Notes: a model not told the origin generated them from the letters alone. DNA of 64,000 bases from Streptomyces sp. GQFP (GCF_021545335.1 NZ_CP089312.1:4650001-4714000); one strand, 5' to 3'; positions 27,418-37,075 are shown, numbered from the stretch's first letter. Made by a program: numbers and translations.

Positions 27418-27561
27418 TCAGGGCCCACGACGCCGCCGCATCTCAAATGGCGAGATCCATTTTCGGTGACTTGGGTCACAGGTTAAGCAAATGATAGGTA
27501 AGTCGCATACGCAAAGGGCGACTTGATGGGCGGTGCACAGCCCGAGCTTTGACGGTTCCAC
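27418..27561 (-). CDS. Possible small cysteine-rich protein, 5' end cut by IS3
   Basis: About 47 residues ending in MRRRRGP, with LCTAHQVALCVCDLPIICL and a following TC giving a C-x3-H / CxC / CxxC pattern that could bind zinc. The frame runs from the IS3-family left end (27591), so the original start may be lost. It lies just inside S1 and could be a remnant of an integrative element. Weak evidence; no family recognised. Confidence 0.3.
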   Translation of the reverse strand: MEPSKLGLCTAHQVALCVCDLPIICLTCDPSHRKWISPFEMRRRRGP

Positions 27562-27640
27562 CCCGGGCCATGAACCGGTGCTACACAATGTGAACCGCCC
27601 CGGCTCGAATGGAGACTCGATTTCATGAAAGGATCGAGTC

Positions 27641-27967
27641 ATGGCACGACCTTCCCGTTACCCGCTTGAGCTCCGCCGTCGTGCGGTGCGCATGGTCGCC
27701 GAGGTGCGCGACGACTATCCGACCGAGACGGCCGCCTTGCAGGCGGTGGCCGAGAAGCTTGACATCGGCTCGCGCGAGACGCTGCGGAACTGGGTGAAGC
27801 AGCACGAGATCGACGGGGGCCAGCGTCCGGGGACGACGACGGAGGAGTCCGCCCAGCTCAAGGCGTTGAAGAAGGAGAACGCCGAACTCAAGCGGGCCAA
27901 CGAGATCCTGAAGGCCGCGGCGAGTTTCTTCGCGGCCGAGCTCGACCGGCCACACACACGCTCGTAG
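27641..27967 (+). CDS. IS3-family transposase OrfA
   Basis: 108 residues. N-terminal helix-turn-helix (RRRAVRMVAEVRDDYPTETA, then RETLRNWVKQHEID) and a C-terminal leucine-zipper-like helix (LKALKKENAELKRANEILKA). OrfA binds the IS ends. In intact IS3 elements it is fused to OrfB by -1 frameshifting; here orfB does follow in the -1 frame. Confidence 0.9.
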   Translation: MARPSRYPLELRRRAVRMVAEVRDDYPTETAALQAVAEKLDIGSRETLRNWVKQHEIDGGQRPGTTTEESAQLKALKKENAELKRANEILKAAASFFAAELDRPHTRS

Positions 27968-28801
27968 CGTTCATTGACGAGCACCGGGACCGCTTCGGCG
28001 GCGTCGAGCCGATCTGCAGGACGCTCACCGAGCACGACTGCAAGATCGCCCCTTCCACGTATTACGCCCACAAGAAACGCCTTGAGACTCCCTCCGCCCG
28101 TTCCGTGCGCGACGAGGAACTCAAAGAACGGATCCACGAGGTCTACACGTCCAACTACCGTGTCTACGGGGCCCGGAAGATCTGGCGCGAGCTGAACCGG
28201 CAGGGACATACGGTGGCCCGCTGCACCATCGAGCGTCTGATGCGCGAACTCGGCATCGCCGGCGCCGTCCGCGGCAAGAAGGTGATCACGACGATCACCG
28301 ATCCGGCCGCCGGGCGGGCCCCGGACCTTCTGGACCGCGACTTCGTCGCCAGTGCCCCGAACCGCTGCTGGGTTGCCGGCTTCACGCATGTCGCCGCCTG
28401 GAGCGGTGTCGTCTACGTCGCCTTCGTCGTGGACACCTTCTCCCGGCGCATCGTCGGCTGGTCCGCTTCCACCACCAAGGAGACCCAACTCGTCCTGGAT
28501 GCGCTGGAGATGGCCCTGTGGCAGCGCGACCGCGAGGACCGCCGGCACACTCCGGGGCAGCTGATCCACCACTCCGATGCCGGGTCGCAATACACGTCGT
28601 TCCGCCTCGCCGAACACCTCGACGCGGCCGGCATCGCGGCGAGTATTGGATCAGTCGGGGACGCGTACGACAACGCCCTGATGGAGTCGACGATCGGTCT
28701 GTACAAAACCGAGTTGATCAAACCCCAGCGTCCCTGGAAGTCACTCTCCCAGGTCGAGTTGGCCACCGCCGAGTGGGTCGACTGGTACAACCACCGGCGC
28801 C
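27955..28801 (+). pseudogene. IS3-family transposase OrfB, 5' part, interrupted
   Basis: In the -1 frame relative to orfA (FIDEHRDRFGGVEPICRTLT onward). It holds the DDE integrase core (HSDAGSQYTSFRLAEHL; the YDNALMESTIGLYKTELI glutamate), but the coding sequence is broken at WYNHRR by the Tn554-like insertion at 28802. The reading frame runs on into the insert and stops at 28842. The missing tail is at 33107-33198. Confidence 0.88.
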
Positions 28802-28934
28802 TTTCTCTCGGGGTGGATCAGGTGTGGTGCTCTGTTTCGTAGGGGGTGGTCTCTGCTCTCGTTCCGCGACGTTTCTCATGGGGTGTCGTTCATGTGGTGT
28901 GTCGTCGTGATTGCCATGGGAGCGGAGTGCTGGG

Positions 28935-30089
28935 ATGCGGGCGTTCGTGATCACCTTGCCCTCGGGGGTGCGGTACTGGACGGTGCTGGACGAAGACCTC
29001 GGCATCGTTGCCGAGGCGGATGACTTCCTGCGGCATCTGCGGCTGGGGCGGGATCGCTCTGAGCTGACGACGAAGTCGTACGCGGGGTCGATCGCGTTGT
29101 TCCTGCGCTGGTGCGAGGGGACGGGACGGCACTGGCATGCCGGGGTGGAGCATCTGGGCCTGTTCATCATGTGGTTGCGGCACGCGCGTGAGACCGAGGA
29201 TGGGGACGGGGTGCTGCTGGCTGGTCCGGGGACGGATCCAGTCCGCGGGGCGAAGCGGATCAACGGCGTGCTGACCGCGGTGCGTTCGCTGGTCGCGCAC
29301 GCCGTGGCGGCGGGGCGGGCGCCGGGACGGTTGCTGCCGGTTCTCTACGAGGTGGGAGATGCCCGGGACCTTCCGGAGGAGGCCCGGGGCGAGGACGCGG
29401 CGATGGCCTGGCGGATGCGGGCTCGGCATCGGCTGCACGAGCCGGAGGCGGGGGTGGACCGGGCCAGCGACGAGGAGATCGTGTCCTTGTTGCGGGCCTG
29501 CGGTTCCGCCCGGGACCGGCTGATCGTGCTGCTGATGGCCCGGGCCGGTCTGCGGCGCGGAGAGATGTGCGGCCTGCGCCGCAGCGACATCCATCTCGCG
29601 TTGGATTCGCGGCCGTTGGGCTGCCCGGCGGTGCGGGCTCATCTGCACGTCGTGCGACGGGACAATGTGAACGAGGCCTGGGCGAAGTCCCGCCGGCAGC
29701 GGGTGGTTCCGCTGGACTTCCTCGGCGTGATGGCCTTCGATACCTACGACCTGGAACGCGGGGAGGTGCCCGCGGCTCAGGACAGTGACTTCGTCCTGGT
29801 GAACCTGTTTCGGGAGCCGGTGGGCCGGCCGATGCTGCCCGGGGCGGTGAACGAGCTGATTACTGCTGCGAGCCGGCGGGCCGGCCTGGAGCGAAGGGTC
29901 CGTCCGCACCAGCTGCGGCATGCTTTCGGCAGCAATCTGGCTGATGCCGGAGCGAGCCTGGACGAGATCATGGAGCTTCTGGGGCACGCGGCCGCCTCCT
30001 CCAGCGCGGTCTATCTGCATCCTGATCCGGCTCGGCTGCGGGACGCGGTCGAGCGGGTTCCCAGTCCGCGAACGGGGGCCGCGCGATGA
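28935..30089 (+). CDS. Tyrosine recombinase, TnpA-like
   Basis: 384 residues from ATG 28935 (GGAG seven bases upstream; an ATG at 28911 has no site). N-terminal SAM-like core-binding domain to about 170, then the catalytic domain with Arg in ARAGLRRGEMCGL, HQLRHAFG, LGHAAASS and the C-terminal tyrosine in SAVYLHPDP. Its stop overlaps the next start (ATGA). Together with the next two genes it should mediate insertion and excision of the element. Confidence 0.88.
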   Translation: MRAFVITLPSGVRYWTVLDEDLGIVAEADDFLRHLRLGRDRSELTTKSYAGSIALFLRWCEGTGRHWHAGVEHLGLFIMWLRHARETEDGDGVLLAGPGTDPVRGAKRINGVLTAVRSLVAHAVAAGRAPGRLLPVLYEVGDARDLPEEARGEDAAMAWRMRARHRLHEPEAGVDRASDEEIVSLLRACGSARDRLIVLLMARAGLRRGEMCGLRRSDIHLALDSRPLGCPAVRAHLHVVRRDNVNEAWAKSRRQRVVPLDFLGVMAFDTYDLERGEVPAAQDSDFVLVNLFREPVGRPMLPGAVNELITAASRRAGLERRVRPHQLRHAFGSNLADAGASLDEIMELLGHAAASSSAVYLHPDPARLRDAVERVPSPRTGAAR

Positions 30090-32458
30090 GTACGTCGCTG
30101 CGGGCCCTGCCCGCGACACCGTTGCCGTCGTCGATTCCGGGCGGGCCCGGACCGGTGGTATTCGCTGGACGGTTGCCCGACCTGCAGGCCCGCAGGGCGG
30201 CCGCGCTGCTGGACGAGGTCTTCCTGGACGAGATCGGCTGGGACTGCCACCAGCACGTGATGCGGCCCTCGGCCGCGCATCCGCTGCTGGGACGCCCGGT
30301 CTGCCGGGTCGGCGACTGCGAGGCGACCGCGGTGACGCTGAACCGGATCTGTCCGGGCTGCCGCAAACGGATGGAGAAGGGCGGGCTGGACGTCGAGGGC
30401 CTGACGGTGCTGCCGCCCCGGCCCTGTCCACGTTCGCTCCTCCCCGCGGCTCTCCCCGGCCAGGACTGCCTGGTGGTGGCCTGTCTACGGGAGCGTCGCC
30501 GCGGCGTCGCGGAGTACTGCGAGGTCCACCAGGCCCGCCTGAGGGCGGCCCGGCAGACCGATCCCGCGCTCAAGGAACCTCGCTGGCGGGCCACCGAACC
30601 GCCGGTCTCCCTGGCCGGGGAGGTCAGCTTCCGGGGACTGGCGGACCGTGTGGTCTGCGAGGTCCTCCTGGGCCTGCAACAACGCTGCCGCCTGGACGGA
30701 GTCAAGACCAAGGACAGCGACCTGCGGGTCTTCGCTGAGCATCTGCGCAGGCAACAGGTGGAACGGCTTGAGGACTTCACGCCGGCCGGCCCGAGGGTCG
30801 GGACGTTTCCCGCGCTGACCGCCGCGGTCTCTACGCATGCCCGCCGGGCCCAGTCCAGCACCGAGGACGAAGTCGGCAAGGACATCTGGGACTTGGCCCT
30901 GTTCGGGCAGGGTGGGTCGCTGGACTTCACCATCATTCGTCAGAACTGGCTGCGGCAGTCCGCGAAACGGTGGGCCGCCGATGATCTGCCCCGCCGTCGG
31001 GTCCGTCCCGGCCGCCGCACCAGCTCGGGCCTGGCCGTGCGTCACCACATCGGCTGCCTGGCCCGCCTCTCCCAGGTCCTCGCCCTGCGCGGGGACGGCG
31101 GCGAGGTGCCCGCGGCACTGTCCCGCACGGACATGGAGACCTTCCTGCACCGCCTGGCCTACTTGGAAAGCTGTGGTCAGCTGTCCAAGGACGCCCGAAC
31201 CCGGTCCTGCCGGGAGGTCCGCACGGTGCTGGTCCGCATCCGGGCGATGGGCCTGACCCGGCCCGCCCAGATTGCCGCCGGCCTGGGCGAGGACTTCGCC
31301 CTGCACACCGACGACATCCCCGCCAAGTCCGAACGGGCCGAGGCCGACCGAGACCTTCCGGGAGAGATCATGCGGCAGCTCTGCGAACACCTCGACCGCA
31401 TCGGACCCGCTCACATGCGCACGGCCGTCGAGCTGGCCATCGACACCGGAAGGCGCCCCGAGGAGATCTGCAGCCTGCGCTATGAATGCCTGACCCGGGA
31501 CAGCGAAGGACACCCTGTCCTGCTCTTCGACAACCACAAGGCCGAACGCCTGGGCCGCCGCCTCCCGATCAGCGAGACCACCGCCACAGTGATCACCACC
31601 CAGCAGCAGCGAGTACGCGACCGCTATCCCCTCACTCCGCCCGGCGACCTGGTCCTGCTGCCCACCGACCGACGCAATCCCGCAGGCAGCCGCGCGATCA
31701 CCGCATTCAGTGCGGCCTTCTACCACCGCACCTGGATCAAGGACCTGCCGCCGCTGATCACCCGCGACGGCGCCGAGTTCGACAAGCGGCACATCGTCCT
31801 CTACGCCTACCGGCACGCCTACGCCCAGCGCCATGCCGATGCCGGCGTCCCTGTCGATGTGCTCTGCGAGCTCATGGACCACCGGAAGATCACCACCACT
31901 CAGGGGTACTACCGGGTCGGCGAGGGCCGCCGCCGCACGGCCGTCGACAAGGTCACCACCCTCCAGTTCGACCGCCACGGCAACCGCATCTGGCGCCAGG
32001 CCGCCGAGCTGATGGACTCCGAACACGTCCGCCGGGCCGTCGGATCCGTCGCCGTCCCCTTCGGGACCTGCGGCGAGCCCAGCAACGTCCAGGCCGGCGG
32101 ACAGTCCTGTCCCTTCCGGTTCCGCTGCACCGGCTGCGACCACTTCCGCACCGACGTCTCCTATCTCCCCGACCTGACCGCTTACCTCGACGACCTCCTG
32201 CGCAACCGCGAACGCATCCGGGCCGCCGTCGAACTCGATGACTGGGCCCGCGCCGAGGCCCTGCCCTCCGAAGAAGAGATCTCCCGCGTCCGCCACCTGA
32301 TCAACCGGATCCGCAGCGGCATGGACGACCTCGACACCGGTGAACGCGAACAGATCCACGACGCCGTCACCCTCGTCCGCCGGCACCGCACCGTCATGCT
32401 CGGCATGCCCCGCATGCGCGTCACCCCGCTCGACGCCCGCCAGGAGCAGCAGAGTTGA
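30086..32458 (+). CDS. Large tyrosine recombinase, TnpB-like
   Basis: 790 residues, start overlapping the preceding stop. A cysteine-containing N-terminal region (CRVGDCEATAV, CPGCRKRMEKGG) suggests a zinc finger. The catalytic domain has DTGRRPEEICSLRY, a YRHAYAQRHADAGVPVDVL segment (the HxxR position is RHAYAQ), MDHRKITTTQGYY with the nucleophilic tyrosine, then a second cysteine cluster (CPFRFRCTGCDHF). The length and C-terminal cysteine cluster are usual for TnpB-type partners. Confidence 0.85.
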   Translation: MSTSLRALPATPLPSSIPGGPGPVVFAGRLPDLQARRAAALLDEVFLDEIGWDCHQHVMRPSAAHPLLGRPVCRVGDCEATAVTLNRICPGCRKRMEKGGLDVEGLTVLPPRPCPRSLLPAALPGQDCLVVACLRERRRGVAEYCEVHQARLRAARQTDPALKEPRWRATEPPVSLAGEVSFRGLADRVVCEVLLGLQQRCRLDGVKTKDSDLRVFAEHLRRQQVERLEDFTPAGPRVGTFPALTAAVSTHARRAQSSTEDEVGKDIWDLALFGQGGSLDFTIIRQNWLRQSAKRWAADDLPRRRVRPGRRTSSGLAVRHHIGCLARLSQVLALRGDGGEVPAALSRTDMETFLHRLAYLESCGQLSKDARTRSCREVRTVLVRIRAMGLTRPAQIAAGLGEDFALHTDDIPAKSERAEADRDLPGEIMRQLCEHLDRIGPAHMRTAVELAIDTGRRPEEICSLRYECLTRDSEGHPVLLFDNHKAERLGRRLPISETTATVITTQQQRVRDRYPLTPPGDLVLLPTDRRNPAGSRAITAFSAAFYHRTWIKDLPPLITRDGAEFDKRHIVLYAYRHAYAQRHADAGVPVDVLCELMDHRKITTTQGYYRVGEGRRRTAVDKVTTLQFDRHGNRIWRQAAELMDSEHVRRAVGSVAVPFGTCGEPSNVQAGGQSCPFRFRCTGCDHFRTDVSYLPDLTAYLDDLLRNRERIRAAVELDDWARAEALPSEEEISRVRHLINRIRSGMDDLDTGEREQIHDAVTLVRRHRTVMLGMPRMRVTPLDARQEQQS

Positions 32459-32997
32459 GTCACCAGCCGGAACTTGCCATGCACGCCGGACGCCGAGCCG
32501 ACTCCGATCGACGACGCACCCGCGTCCAAGACGCTCTCCGCCAGGCCCAGGCCGCCGGATCAGAGATCACCGCCAGCTCCATCGCTCGCGCGGCAAAAGT
32601 CGACCGGTCCTTCCTCTATCGCCACCCCGACCTGCTGGAACAGATCCACACCGCACAGAGGCAAGCCCCCAAGCCCTCGACAGACAACACACGCGTCAGC
32701 CGGGCGTCCCTGCACGCCGAGCTCCTGGCCGCCCGGCACCGCACCGCCCGGCAGGCCGCCCGGATCCACCAGCTTGAGCAGAAGTTCTCCGAACACCTTG
32801 GCCGCCAGACCTGGCACGACAGCGGGCTCGGCGCCCCCGCCGACATCGACACCCTCAACCAGAAGATCACTCACCTGGAACAGCAGGTCATCGACATCCG
32901 CCTGCAACTCGAGGAACGGGAACAAGACCTCGCTGCCGCCCGCGCGGCGAACCGCGAACTCATGGCCCAGATCAACACCGCCCGCCCCACCACGTGA
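32455..32997 (+). CDS. TnpC-like DUF6262 family protein
   Basis: 180 residues, start overlapping the TnpB-like stop. The N-terminal half resembles a helix-turn-helix (ITASSIARAAKVDRSFLYRH), the C-terminal half is a long coiled-coil (ITHLEQQVIDIRLQLEEREQ). This is the usual third gene of Tn554-type recombinase trios and is thought to assist or orient the recombinases. Confidence 0.8.
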   Translation: MSHQPELAMHAGRRADSDRRRTRVQDALRQAQAAGSEITASSIARAAKVDRSFLYRHPDLLEQIHTAQRQAPKPSTDNTRVSRASLHAELLAARHRTARQAARIHQLEQKFSEHLGRQTWHDSGLGAPADIDTLNQKITHLEQQVIDIRLQLEEREQDLAAARAANRELMAQINTARPTT

Positions 32998-33106
32998 GCC
33001 ATGCACCACAGGTGTCGGACACGGGAGAAGCCCGACAACCCCGCACCCACCTGCGAAGACTCACAAGTTGAAGCCACAGCGACGAAACGACCCCGAGAGA
33101 AACGCC

Positions 33107-33198
33107 TCCACGGTGAGATAGGCCACGTTCCGCCCGTCGAGTACGAGGCCAATCACTACATGGAATCCATAAAACCCCAGGTCAAAACCACAATCTGA
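33107..33198 (+). pseudogene. IS3-family OrfB, 3' remnant
   Basis: HGEIGHVPPVEYEANHYMES and a short tail to the stop at 33198, the normal C-terminus of IS3-family OrfB. It is separated from the rest (27955-28801) by the Tn554-like element. Confidence 0.88.
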
Positions 33199-33225
33199 GA
33201 TCTCTACCGAACCCGGGGCGGTTCA

Positions 33226-33576
33226 CTTCTTCACGTCCCCGGTCTCGTCGACCACCAGTACCGCCCGGTCGTCGTGCAGATGCTCCACCACGTACTCCCG
33301 TACGTCATCGCGTACCGCATCGGCATCCCACTTGGCCCGGCCCAACAGGTGCTGCATACCGTCCGGAGTGGTCTCGCCGGCCCACTCCGCGATTGTCCAG
33401 CAGTTCTTGCGTGGCAGGTCGGCCAATAGACCGAGCACCAACCGCGCCGCCCTGCGCCGGGGTTCGACCCGCGCGAAGCGCCCCGCGATCCGGCCCATCA
33501 GACCCTCGAACGCGTCCCGCCAACGGGCGGGTTCTATGCTGTGACCTGCGGCCACCGTCTCTTCGTCAGTCCACAC
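33226..33576 (-). pseudogene. IS701-family transposase, N-terminal fragment
   Basis: ATG 33576, 116 residues of IS701-type transposase (FARVEPRRRAARLVLGLLAD, RKNCWTIAEWAGETTPDGMQ, AVLVVDETGDVKK). It ends where the IS3 right terminus begins; the TGA stop is supplied by the IS. The catalytic remainder is missing from the window. It is a different lineage from the IS701 at 34161. Confidence 0.85.
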
Positions 33577-33708
33577 AACTCACGATGATCAACGGTGGCC
33601 GCAGCCGTCTTATCGTCGGCCCTGACCAGCCAACATTACGATCTGTGCCTGGAGTAGGCGGCGGTCGAAGGGGCGACGCAGGCGCACCGTCCCGTATCAG
33701 GAGGACAT

Positions 33709-34041
33709 ATGCGACGTGGCGAAGTCTGGTGGGCAGATTTCAACGAGCAGCGGGCAGTCGTACTGCTGTCGGGAGAAGAGGCGTCCGGTTTCTTGGCGAT
33801 GCAGGTCGTCGCTCCCGCGGGCACCGATCTCAGCGGCGTGGCCGTTGAGGTGGCAGTAGGTGCCCCCGAAGGACTGCCTCTCGAAGGCGTCCTGAGAGTC
33901 GCACTTCCACGTCCCGACCTCATCCCTTGCACTTGGCTGGTCACCCTGGCTAGGGAAGACCTGACCGGGCAGGCGGGCGTCCTGCCGTCCGCGAAGCTCA
34001 GCGAGATCGAGGATGCCCTTCGTCTCGGTGGACTCAAGTAG
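33709..34041 (+). CDS. MazF/PemK-like toxin-family protein
   Basis: 110 residues; a very good ribosome site (GGAGGACAT) precedes ATG. It begins RRGEVWWADF, the characteristic opening of MazF/PemK ribonucleases, followed by FLAMQVVAPAGTD and ending LPSAKLSEIEDALR. MazF toxins cut RNA at specific sites. No antitoxin is evident next door; the flanking IS elements may have removed it, or the protein may be an inactive orphan. Confidence 0.7.
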   Translation: MRRGEVWWADFNEQRAVVLLSGEEASGFLAMQVVAPAGTDLSGVAVEVAVGAPEGLPLEGVLRVALPRPDLIPCTWLVTLAREDLTGQAGVLPSAKLSEIEDALRLGGLK

Positions 34042-34160
34042 GCAGAGAGGGATGGACGCCGCCGATGGCGCGGCCGGTCTCGTCGAGATGGTCAATAGTG
34101 GCCGCGCCATATCAGCGGCGCCCCCACTGACAAGATCACGATCTACGGCTGGAGTACTAG

Positions 34161-35728
34161 TACTCCAGCAGTACTTCGTGGCTTGACCTGGGGAAACGTC
34201 GAGCGGTGGGAGTGTAGCGGGCGGGAAGTCGTCACGGACGGCTTCTGCCCGCACGCCCCTCGAAGGAGTGCCCCCGACGGCAAGGTCGCCCCGGGCTCTG
34301 GGAAGCCTCGGGTCGTGATCACCGAACAGGCAGCCGAGACCTGGGACCGCGACCTGGACCACCTCTTCACCACCATCGGGCACCACTTCGGCCGCGTCGA
34401 ACCACGCCGCCGCATGCGGGACTACGTGCGCGCACTGCTCGCCCCGGTGGCCCGAAAAAACAGCTGGCAACTTGCCGAACACGCCGGCCACGCCACCCCG
34501 GACGGACTGCAGTACCTGCTCTCCCGAGCCCGCTGGAACCCCGACGACATCCGCGACGACCTGCAGACCTACGTCGCCGAACACCTCGGCCGCCCCGACG
34601 GTGTACTGATCATCGACGACACCGGGTTCCTGAAGAAGGGCACTACATCCGCCGGAGTCCAAAGGCAGTACTCCGGCACCGCCGGCCGCACCGAGAACTG
34701 CCAGATCGGCGTCTTCGCCGCCTACACCAGCACAGCCGGCCGCGCCCTGGTGGACCGGGAGCTCTACCTGCCCAAGTCCTGGACGGACGACCGTGACCGC
34801 TGCCGCGCCGCCAAGGTCCCCGACGAGCGCGAGTTCGCCACCAAGAACACCCTCGCGGCGACGATCGTCCGCAGAGCGCTGGCCTCGCCGCTGCCGGTCG
34901 CCTGGGTCACGGCGGACGCCGCCTACGGACAGGACAACCGCTTCCGCCGGATGCTGGAAACATTCGGCGTCGGCTACGTCCTCGCCGTCCCCAAGTCCCA
35001 GTTCTCCCTGGCCGGCCCACGCATCGACAAGGCCTTCGAGCAGGCCCCCGACCAGGCATGGGAACGCCGTTCCTGCGGCGCGGGCGCGAAGGGACAGCGC
35101 GAATACGACTGGGCGGCTGTCCAGTTGCGCCCAGTGTCCGAGTACGACCACCAGGACGGCGTGTTGATCCGTCGACGGTGGGCGCTGGCACGACGCAGCT
35201 TGAGTCGGCCGGACGAGATCGCCTACTACCTCGGCTACGCACCGCTGGATGCCGGCGTGGACGAACTGGTGCGCGTCGCCGGCGCCCGGTGGGCGATCGA
35301 AGAATGCTTCCAGGCAGCGAAGAACGAGTGCGGCCTGGACGAGTACGAAGTCCGCCGCTACGTCGGCTGGTACCGGCACATCACCCTGGCCATGCTCGCC
35401 CACACCTTCCTCGTTGCGATGAGCGCGCGAGCAGCCGAAAAAGGGGATCCACCGGTGAGGAGGCCGTGGTCATCGAGCTCACCGTGGCGGAAGTGCGGCG
35501 ACTCCTGGCAGCTCACGCACCCCGAGCCCTTCGCACCCGCAGCCATGCGTTGAGCTGGTCGCACTGGCGCCGACGACGCCAAGCGGTGGCCCGCCGCTGC
35601 CACTACCGCCGTCGTGGGCACTCCTTCGAGGGGCGTGTGGGCAGAAGCCGTCCGTGACGACTTCCCGCCCGCTACACTCCCACCGCTCGACGTTTCCCCA
35701 GGTCAAGCCACGAAGTACTGCTGGAGTA
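34161..35728 (+). mobile_element. IS701-family insertion sequence with ~100-bp inverted repeats
   Basis: Starts TACTCCAGCAGTACTTCGTG and ends with its inverse at 35728. The inverted repeats run for at least 100 bp (34161-34270 vs 35620-35728) with a single clear mismatch. It is flanked by CTAG on both sides (34157-34160, 35729-35732), the 4-bp target duplication expected of IS701. Insertion cut a LysE-family gene. Confidence 0.88.
34315..35657 (+). pseudogene. IS701-family transposase with apparent -1 frameshift
   Basis: GTG 34315 begins ITEQAAETWDRDLDHLF. The DDE-type core is intact (VLIIDDTGFLKKG, VTADAAYGQD, RWAIEECFQAAKNE with glutamate). Near 35440, at GAAAAAGGGG, the family C-terminus continues in the -1 frame (GEEAVVIELTVAEVRRLLA, then WSHWRRRRQAVARRCHYRRR) to 35657, whereas the original frame stops at 35553. 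It is either an indel in a homopolymer or a programmed slip. The core residues suggest recent activity. Confidence 0.75.
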
Positions 35729-35758
35729 CTAGGTGACCGGACTTCTGATACCGATGCC

Positions 35759-36085
35759 ATGAGTTTAAAAGTTGGCAAGGAAATTCCCTTTCGCGCCTGG
35801 TCCAGAGGGTTCTTATCGAATCTACTCAATCCACGCTTCGGTCTCTTCTTTATGGCGATGTTGCCGCAGTTCATCCCGGAAGGGGCGCCCCATTTCCTGA
35901 TGGGGCTGACTTTGGCTTTGATCCATAACGCCATCGACTTGATTTGGTTTAGCCTGCTAATTCTCGGCGTTCATTTCCTGGGTCCCTGGCTAAACAAACC
36001 ACCAGTTCAACAAGGCTTGGATTGCGTCGCTGGCCTAGTCGTCATTACCTTCGGGGCCAAGCTAATCATCCCTGTAGTCCTCTAG
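35759..36085 (+). pseudogene. LysE-family amino-acid exporter, C-terminal fragment
   Basis: About 108 residues with three hydrophobic helices and the family motif WSRGFLSNLLNPRFGLFFMA followed by LPQFIP. Normal LysE/RhtB exporters have about 200 residues and six helices; the N-terminal half was removed by the IS701 at 34161-35732. The base composition is much more AT-rich than the surroundings, as in the next gene, so both probably arrived together by transfer. Confidence 0.75.
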
Positions 36086-36095
36086 AGAGGGTGTC

Positions 36096-36815
36096 ATGAA
36101 GCTGCTGCTGCTTTCGAACTCAACCGTGTTCGGGCGAACATATCTGGAACACGCCCTGGAGCCGATATCGCAAATACTGGGCGAGATAAAGGAGGTGCTT
36201 TTTGTGCCATTCGCCTTGGCGGATCACGATGGGTACACCGCTCAGGCCGCCGAAGCTCTTGCTCCTCTGGGCGTGACAGTCACCGGTGCACACACCGGCG
36301 AGCCTATTAGGCTCGCCCAAAAGGCGGAGGCGATATTTATCGGAGGAGGCAACAGCTTCCGCTTGCTTAAGGCCCTACACAAGAAGGGCCTTATACATGT
36401 CGTTCGTGAACGTGTCCAAGGTGGCGTACCCTACATTGGGTCAAGTGCAGGCACTAATATGGCTTGCCCCACCCTTCGCACAACAAATGATATGCCTATC
36501 GTCGAACCGCCAACTTTTCAAGCACTTAATTTGGTGCCGTTCCAGATTAACCCTCACTATGTTGAGCGCAATCTCGACAGTACTCACATGGGGGAAACCC
36601 GGTCCGCGCGACTGGAGGAGTTCCTTGAAGAAAATGATGTCCCTGTCGTGGGAATCCGAGAGGGGACATGGCTCCAGCAGGATGCAGACCGGATGACCCT
36701 CTGCGGTTCCGAAGTTGGAGGTGTGCTCTTCCAGCGCGGCTCAGCACCCGAGCAACTCAAGCAGCGCACTGATCTCAGCGCACTGCTTGAGGCTCCAGCT
36801 CACTTCGACCAATGA
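36096..36815 (+). CDS. pepE: Dipeptidase E (peptidase family S51)
   Basis: 239 residues; AGAGAGG precedes ATG. The catalytic elements of PepE are visible: nucleophile Ser117 in YIGSSAGTNMA, Asp132 in TTNDMP and His154 in INPHYVER. PepE hydrolyses Asp-X dipeptides in the cytoplasm. The gene is about 53 percent GC with many A/T third positions, unlike Streptomyces genes, and follows the LysE fragment by 10 bases; a low-GC donor is likely. Confidence 0.9.
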   Translation: MKLLLLSNSTVFGRTYLEHALEPISQILGEIKEVLFVPFALADHDGYTAQAAEALAPLGVTVTGAHTGEPIRLAQKAEAIFIGGGNSFRLLKALHKKGLIHVVRERVQGGVPYIGSSAGTNMACPTLRTTNDMPIVEPPTFQALNLVPFQINPHYVERNLDSTHMGETRSARLEEFLEENDVPVVGIREGTWLQQDADRMTLCGSEVGGVLFQRGSAPEQLKQRTDLSALLEAPAHFDQ

Positions 36816-37075
36816 GCGGTGTACAAGCTGAAGTTGCCGGTCACGGTACGGGTCAAAGGGCAGGCGGGATCAAAGATGTCGCGTCGGCAGGCACGGTCTT
36901 CCGGTCGGATCCACGGGCGCCGAGAACTCCATCGACGCCGACAGTCAGGGCTGCAGAAACGAGGCAGCCGATCTGCCCCCCCCTCACCGTGGCGCACAGA
37001 CTGCGTAATGCTGACGCAGGCGTAGCCAGACCATTGTCCGCGTCTGCCACTACCGCAGACGTACCGCAGTACTAA

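Larger units (their letters stand above)
28802..33102 (+). mobile_element. Tn554-like three-recombinase transposon inserted in IS3 orfB
   Basis: Bounded by 13-bp inverted repeats TTTCTCTCGGGGT (28802-28814) and ACCCCGAGAGAAA (33090-33102), with CGCC directly repeated on both sides (28798-28801, 33103-33106). Removing the element and one CGCC restores a perfect orfB reading (NHRRLHGEIGHV). It encodes two tyrosine recombinases and a small DUF6262-type protein in overlapping order, as in TnpA-TnpB-TnpC of Tn554. There is no cargo gene beyond the trio. Confidence 0.85.
27591..33225 (+). mobile_element. IS3-family insertion sequence, interrupted by a Tn554-like element
   Basis: Terminal inverted repeats TGAACCGCCCCGG (27591) and CCGGGGCGGTTCA (ending 33225), with further partial matches inward. 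Without the 4.3-kb insert the IS is about 1.33 kb, normal for IS3. It carries orfA and a split orfB. The right end cuts an IS701-type transposase reading towards it (33226-33576). No matching target duplication is visible, suggesting a later deletion on the left. Confidence 0.85.
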
